Below are positions 59,855-64,000 of a stretch of DNA of 64,000 nt, piece after piece. The stretch is from Fibrobacter sp. UWB16 (lineage in GTDB: Bacteria > Fibrobacterota > Fibrobacteria > Fibrobacterales > Fibrobacteraceae). The notes under the pieces are model-generated. The model did no database searches, was not told the origin of the DNA, and worked only from the letters and a program-made list of their open reading frames with translations. Position 1 is the first letter of the stretch, and every line of letters begins with the position of its first letter. The translations under genes and the position numbers were made by a program. The stretch spans positions 992,001 to 1,056,000 of the forward strand of contig NZ_OCMS01000001.1 of NCBI RefSeq assembly GCF_900215325.1, read 5' to 3'.

Positions 59855-59880
59855 GACCCCGGCACAGGCCCGGGGTAACA
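59855..59880. repeat. CCCCGG...CCGGGG TAACA repeat
   Basis: GACCCCGG-CACAGGC-CCGGGGTAACA, a hairpin with an ATGAC-like 3' end. It belongs to the hairpin-plus-GAATGAC families at 39996-40296 and 54243-54262. Located just behind the carB stop. Confidence 0.65.
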
Positions 59881-59889
59881 CTTTAGGCG

Positions 59890-62800
59890 TTAAACTTCCT
59901 CGATAGAGGCGTGATATTCCTGAAGAGATTTAACCGCGCCGTGGCCATTCCTTGCGGCGGCGATGCCCTTGACGGTGTTGTAGGCACCGGCGAGCGTCGT
60001 GATGTACGGGACCTTGTACTTGATGGCTGCCTTGCGGATAGCGCTTTCGTCCTTGATGGCGTCGCGCTTTGCCCATGGCGTGTTGATGATGAGGTTCACC
60101 TGCTTGTTCAGGATGATATCGAGAACGTTCGGGCGGCCTTCAGCAATCTTGTTCACCACTTCGCACTTGACACCGGCGGCTTCATAGAACTTGGCGGTGC
60201 CTTCGGTAGCGTAGATCTTGAAGCCGAGTTTCTGGAATTCCTTGCCGATTTCGATGGCCTGTTCAGACAAGTTAACCTTGTCGGAGAGGCTAATCAGCAC
60301 GGCACCTTCGTTCGGGAGGAAGGAACCTGCGGCTTCCTGGCTCTTGTAGTAGGCCAGAGCGTAGTCGTCGGAGAGGCCGAGGACTTCGCCGGTGGAGCGC
60401 ATTTCGGGGCCGAGAACCGGGTCCACCTTCGGGAACTTGTCGAACGGGAACACAGCTTCCTTGGCACCGTGGTGGTTGAACTTCTTGTCCTTGAGCTTCA
60501 AGTCTTCGAGCTTGGCACCGAGCATCAGGCGGGTAGCGAGGCGAGCCATCTGGGTGTTGCAAACCTTGGAGACCAGAGGTACCGTGCGGGATGCGCGCGG
60601 GTTTGCTTCGAGCACGAACACCTTGCCGTCTTCGATAGCGTACTGCATGTTCATGAGGCCGCAAACGTGGAGGGCTTCGGCAATCTTGCGGGTATAATCC
60701 TTGATGGTTGCCAAGTTTTCCTTCGTGATGGTCACCGGCGGGATAATGCAAGCGGAGTCACCGGAGTGGACACCGGCAAGTTCGACGTGTTCCATCACGG
60801 ACGGGATGTAAACATGTTCGCCGTCAGAGAGGGCGTCGGCTTCACATTCGAGAGCATTGTGAAGGAAGCGGTCGATGAGGAGCGGACGATCCGGGGTCAC
60901 ACCAACAGCCTTGGCAACGTATTCGCGGAGCATGTTTTCGTCGTAGATGACTTCCATGCCGCGGCCGCCAAGCACGAAGCTCGGGCGGATCATCACCGGG
61001 TAGCCGCCAATCTGCTTGACGCAAGCGAGGGCTTCGTCGATGTTCGTGGCCATGCCGCTTTCCGGCATCGGGATGCCGAGCTGGTCCATCATCTTGCGGA
61101 ACAGGTCGCGGTCTTCGGCGATGTCGATGGAGTCGATGCTCGTACCGAGAATCTTGACGCCTTCGTCGGAGAGGGCGCGGGCGATGTTCAACGGGGTCTG
61201 GCCACCGAACTGCACGATCACGCCAGCCGGCTTTTCCTTGTGGTAAATCTGGAGCACGTCTTCGAGGCTGACCGGTTCAAAGTACAGCTTGTCGCTGGTA
61301 TCGTAGTCGGTAGAAACCGTTTCCGGGTTGCAGTTCACCATGATGGTTTCGTAACCCATTTCGCGGAGGGCCATGGCAGCATGGCAGCAGCAGTAGTCGA
61401 ATTCGATACCCTGGCCGATTCTGTTCGGGCCACCGCCCAAAATCATGATCTTCTTCGGGTTGGTGGAAGCGGTAGATTCGTCCTTGCAGTTGTAGGTGCT
61501 GTAGTAGTAGTACTGGTTCTTCACGCCGCTCACCGGCACTGCGCACCAGCCTTCGACCACGCCGAGTTCGGTACGCTTCTTGCGCACGTCCTTCTCGCGG
61601 ATGCCGAGAATCTTCGCGATGTACTTGTCGCTGAAGCCGTCCTTCTTGGCCTTGATGAGGAGTTCGTCAGAAGGCAGGCGGCCCGGAGTCTTGAGCATTT
61701 CTTCTTCGAGTTCCACGAGTTCGCGCATCTGCTGCACGAAGTAGGCCTTCTCGTAGGTGGCGGCGAAGATTTCTTCGTCGGTAGCGCCCTTGCGGATGGC
61801 TTCGTACATCTGGAAGTGGCGTTCGGAGCTCGGGGTTTTGAGCATTTCCAGGAGCTCTTCCTTGCTCTTCTTGTTGAAGTCCTTCGCAAAGCCGAGGCCG
61901 GAACGACCGTTTTCGAGGCCGCGGATAGCCTTCTGAAGGGTTTCCTTGTAGGTCTTGCCGATAGCCATGACTTCGCCCACGGCCTTCATCTGGGTGCCGA
62001 GGCAGTCATCGACGCCACGGAACTTTTCGAATGCCCAGCGAGCGAACTTGAGCACCACGTAGTCACCGCTCGGGGTGTACTTTTCGAGGCTTCCGTCGCG
62101 CCAGTACGGAATCTGGTCGAGGGTGAGGCCTGCAGCGAGCTTTGCAGAAATGAGGGCGATCGGGAAGCCGGTAGCCTTGGAAGCGAGAGCGGAGGAACGA
62201 GAGGTACGCGGGTTGATTTCGATAATCACCACGCGGCCGGTCTTCGGATCGTGAGCGAACTGCACGTTGGTACCGCCAATCACGCCGATGGATTCCACAA
62301 TCTTGAAGGCCTTTTCCTTCAGTTCTTCTTCGAGCTTCTTGTCGATGGTGAGGAACGGGGCTGCGCAGAAGGAGTCGCCGGTATGCACGCCCACCGGGTC
62401 AATGTTTTCGATGAAGCAGATGGCGATCATCTGGTTCTTGGAATCGCGCACGACTTCGACTTCGAGTTCTTCCCAACCGAGGATGGATTCTTCGATGAGG
62501 CACTGGTGCGTCATGGAGAGTTCAAGACCGTTAGAGCAAATGGTGCGGAGTTCTTCCACGTTGTAGCAGAAACCGCCGCCTGCACCGCCCATGGTGTATG
62601 CCGGACGGACCACCACCGGGTAGCCGATTTCGGACACAATCTTTTCGGCTTCTTCCACAGAGTGGCAAATGCCGGAGCGCGGGGTGTCGATGCCGAGCTT
62701 CTGCATGGTTTCCTTGAAGATTTCACGGTCTTCGCCGCGTTCGATAGCGTCGAGGTTCACACCGATGACCTTCACGCCGTACTTGTCCAGCACGCCAGCC

Positions 62801-63108
62801 TTGCTCAAAGCAGAGGCGAGGTTCAGGCCGGTCTGACCGCCCAAGTTCGGGAGGAGTGCCTGCGGGCGTTCCTTTTCGATAATCTGGGTGAGGCGGGCGA
62901 CGTTCAGCGGTTCGATGTAGGTGGCATCGGCCATGACCGGGTCAGTCATGATGGTAGCCGGGTTAGAGTTCACGAGCACAATCTTGTAACCCTGTTCGCG
63001 CAGGGCCTTGCAAGCCTGGGTGCCGGAATAGTCGAATTCGCAAGCCTGACCGATCACGATCGGGCCAGAACCGATGATAAGGACTTTGTCGATGCCTTCA
63101 ATCTTCAT
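59890..63108 (-). CDS. carB: Carbamoyl-phosphate synthase large subunit
   Basis: Makes carbamoyl phosphate from ammonia (supplied by CarA), bicarbonate and two ATP, for pyrimidine and arginine synthesis. 1072 residues, normal length. First ATP-grasp half (GSGPIVIGQACEFDYSGTQA, VRPAYTMGGAGGGF), oligomerisation domain (about 400-550), second ATP-grasp half (GGGPNRIGQGIEFDYCCCHA, RPSFVLGGRGM) and an MGS-like allosteric domain at the end (ISLSDKVNLSEQAIEIGKEF, TEGTAKFYEAAG). GGAG precedes the ATG. carA is not adjacent in this window. A terminator-like hairpin stands in the leader. Confidence 0.97.
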   Translation of the reverse strand: MKIEGIDKVLIIGSGPIVIGQACEFDYSGTQACKALREQGYKIVLVNSNPATIMTDPVMADATYIEPLNVARLTQIIEKERPQALLPNLGGQTGLNLASALSKAGVLDKYGVKVIGVNLDAIERGEDREIFKETMQKLGIDTPRSGICHSVEEAEKIVSEIGYPVVVRPAYTMGGAGGGFCYNVEELRTICSNGLELSMTHQCLIEESILGWEELEVEVVRDSKNQMIAICFIENIDPVGVHTGDSFCAAPFLTIDKKLEEELKEKAFKIVESIGVIGGTNVQFAHDPKTGRVVIIEINPRTSRSSALASKATGFPIALISAKLAAGLTLDQIPYWRDGSLEKYTPSGDYVVLKFARWAFEKFRGVDDCLGTQMKAVGEVMAIGKTYKETLQKAIRGLENGRSGLGFAKDFNKKSKEELLEMLKTPSSERHFQMYEAIRKGATDEEIFAATYEKAYFVQQMRELVELEEEMLKTPGRLPSDELLIKAKKDGFSDKYIAKILGIREKDVRKKRTELGVVEGWCAVPVSGVKNQYYYYSTYNCKDESTASTNPKKIMILGGGPNRIGQGIEFDYCCCHAAMALREMGYETIMVNCNPETVSTDYDTSDKLYFEPVSLEDVLQIYHKEKPAGVIVQFGGQTPLNIARALSDEGVKILGTSIDSIDIAEDRDLFRKMMDQLGIPMPESGMATNIDEALACVKQIGGYPVMIRPSFVLGGRGMEVIYDENMLREYVAKAVGVTPDRPLLIDRFLHNALECEADALSDGEHVYIPSVMEHVELAGVHSGDSACIIPPVTITKENLATIKDYTRKIAEALHVCGLMNMQYAIEDGKVFVLEANPRASRTVPLVSKVCNTQMARLATRLMLGAKLEDLKLKDKKFNHHGAKEAVFPFDKFPKVDPVLGPEMRSTGEVLGLSDDYALAYYKSQEAAGSFLPNEGAVLISLSDKVNLSEQAIEIGKEFQKLGFKIYATEGTAKFYEAAGVKCEVVNKIAEGRPNVLDIILNKQVNLIINTPWAKRDAIKDESAIRKAAIKYKVPYITTLAGAYNTVKGIAAARNGHGAVKSLQEYHASIEEV

Positions 63109-63139
63109 TTTGTTTATCTCCGTTGACTAATTATTTATT

Positions 63140-63172
63140 AAAAAACAAAAAAGCTGAACCAAAAGGCTCAGC
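63140..63172 (-). terminator. Terminator or attenuator in the carB leader
   Basis: On the minus strand GCTGAGCC-TTTT-GGTTCAGC is followed by TTTTTTGTTTTTT, a textbook intrinsic terminator, ending about 32 bases before the carB ATG. It either ends the upstream transcript from the small lipoprotein gene or acts as an attenuator for carB. Confidence 0.75.
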
Positions 63173-63242
63173 ATCTTTAAAATCAAAAATGGAAATAGAA
63201 AAACCAGCGAACGGCGCAACATCGTGCATGTCACAGGTGTAC

Positions 63243-63259
63243 ATTACATTTTTTGTAAT
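63243..63259. promoter_or_regulatory. Palindrome upstream of carB
   Basis: ATTACA-TTTTT-TGTAAT is a perfect 6-bp-arm palindrome about 135 bases before carB. It could be an operator or part of a promoter. Rest of 63173-63357: AT-rich, no gene seen. Confidence 0.35.
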
Positions 63260-63357
63260 CACGTTCATCACTTTCCTATTTCGCAAAGACTTAAACTTGT
63301 GCAAATATAGAATAAGCGATAGTTCTTTTCAATATCGGGTTACAAAAAACGACTATT

Positions 63358-63534
63358 TTATAAGTTTTCATCCACAGAATCATCAAGATCATCCGGCTGC
63401 GGATTGTCCTGACAAATCGGAAGGCTCGGATCATCCAAGCATTCGTCCGGAGTATCCGTACCAGAATTAGAAGAACATGCCATAAGGCAAAAAGCCGCAG
63501 TGGCGAAAATCGAAGCGAGAATTTTGCGTCCCAT
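63358..63534 (-). CDS. Very small acidic lipoprotein (58 aa)
   Basis: Frame: MGRKILASIFATAAFCLMAC, then SSNSGTDTPDE and an acidic tail rich in Asp, Pro and Gln, ending DDSVDENL. Lipobox CLMAC with Cys20; the mature chain would be about 39 residues with two further Cys (CLDD, ICQD) able to form a disulfide. AGAGG lies 6 nt before the ATG. It sits between the HU gene and carB on the same strand and is followed by a terminator-like hairpin. Family not recognised. The lipoprotein signal and ribosome site make it credible, but expression is unproven. Confidence 0.65.
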   Translation of the reverse strand: MGRKILASIFATAAFCLMACSSNSGTDTPDECLDDPSLPICQDNPQPDDLDDSVDENL

Positions 63535-63593
63535 ATAAAACCTCTAAGTTGTTATCCGTCAATATAATAAACTCATCGCAAAAAATTTCTATC

Positions 63594-63623
63594 AAAATAA
63601 AAAGGGCCGCCCTAAAGCGACCC
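63594..63623 (-). terminator. Terminator of the HU gene
   Basis: On the minus strand GGGTCGC-TTTAGG-GCGGCCC is followed by TTTTTATTTT, just 33 bases past the HU stop. Confidence 0.85.
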
Positions 63624-63655
63624 AACCTTTGCAAAAAGCAAATCTAGCTCAGAAA

Positions 63656-63958
63656 TTACTTCTTAGCCGGCTTGTTCTTAGCAGCGGTTTCCTTGAGAGC
63701 TGCACCAGCCTTGAAGCCGACAGTCTTGGAAGCCTTGATCTTGATGGTAGCACCAGTCTGCGGGTTGCGGCCAGTACGTGCAGCGCGGGACTTCACAGTG
63801 AAAGTACCGAAACCGATGAGCTGAACGTTGCCGTCCTTCTTGATGCCAGCAGCAATGCCGTCGAGAACTGCGTCGATTGCGCGAGCAGCAGCAGCCTTGG
63901 ATTCAATGCCAGCTTCCTTGTTAGCGAGCACGGCTTCAATGAGATCTTGTTTGTTCAT
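63656..63958 (-). CDS. HU-family DNA-binding protein
   Basis: Small histone-like protein that bends and compacts DNA. 100 residues: MNKQDLIEAVLANKEAGIES, then the HU core with the conserved GFGTFTVKSRAARTGRNPQTG DNA-binding arm (residues about 49-70), and a Lys/Ala-rich tail. AAGGAGTTATAAAATG gives a strong Shine-Dalgarno. It is slightly longer than the usual 90 residues because of the ETAAKNKPAKK tail. Whether it is the main HU or a paralogue cannot be told. Confidence 0.95.
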   Translation of the reverse strand: MNKQDLIEAVLANKEAGIESKAAAARAIDAVLDGIAAGIKKDGNVQLIGFGTFTVKSRAARTGRNPQTGATIKIKASKTVGFKAGAALKETAAKNKPAKK

Positions 63959-64000
63959 TTTATAACTCCTTGAGTCAGATTTGTGAATTGTTTGGTAATA

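Noticed and set aside
59911-63126. 1071-codon open frame antisense to carB
   Set aside because: Covers almost exactly the carB gene; a codon-bias shadow with low-complexity His/Val/Glu composition.

Overview
The window comes from a Fibrobacter-type genome (F. succinogenes or a close relative). Three lines of evidence point there: three TIGR02147-family proteins, two fibro-slime proteins, and secreted enzymes with Ser-rich linkers and short C-terminal tails that resemble type IX secretion sorting domains. All family names come from motif recognition, without database searches. I see no rRNA, tRNA, CRISPR array, integrase or transposase.

Layout. 1-3.2 kb: a lipid/ribosome cluster on the minus strand (yceD-rpmF-plsX, then fabG running off the left edge), interrupted by a small plus-strand membrane-protein gene. 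3.3-24.5 kb: a pectin locus. It holds a large fibro-slime surface protein, three PL1-type pectate lyases, a PL11-type rhamnogalacturonan lyase, a secreted HExxH protein, two LamG lipoproteins and two TIGR02147 genes. 24.6-30.5 kb: a DUF4160/DUF2442 pair, a GT2 glycosyltransferase, a topoisomerase III and an atypical GH3 protein. 30.5-35.3 kb: two related surface lipoproteins (one collagen-like), a DnaQ-type exonuclease, a periplasmic protein and gluQ. 35.3-39.4 kb: a very large protein with the layout of a DUF4011/SF1-helicase/MTES_1575/DUF3320 protein but with every visible ATPase motif eroded. 39.5-50 kb: a SPOR protein, a palindrome cluster, a second giant fibro-slime protein, an FHA-GGDEF protein with a degenerate active site, a MATE transporter, an arylamine-N-acetyltransferase-like protein and an adenosylhomocysteinase-like protein. 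50-54 kb: a CE4 deacetylase and a TIGR02147 gene followed by two paralogous lipoproteins. 54.4-64 kb: a Nudix hydrolase, an SDR reductase, outer-membrane proteins, TrmO, carB, a tiny lipoprotein and HU.

How it fits together. The pectin enzymes are secreted and would cut homogalacturonan (PL1) and rhamnogalacturonan-I (PL11). The LamG lipoproteins and fibro-slime proteins are probably surface binding or adhesion components. TIGR02147 proteins recur next to surface lipoproteins and may form a regulator-plus-lipoprotein cassette.

Most unusual points: (1) the eroded helicase-like giant at 35350-39426; (2) dispersed palindromic repeats that have entered three enzyme genes in frame (gluQ, Nudix, NAT-like) and are translated; (3) the TIGR02147/lipoprotein cassettes; (4) a recurring TATATT/TACATT box 6-7 nt before start codons that lack a Shine-Dalgarno, which suggests leaderless mRNAs.
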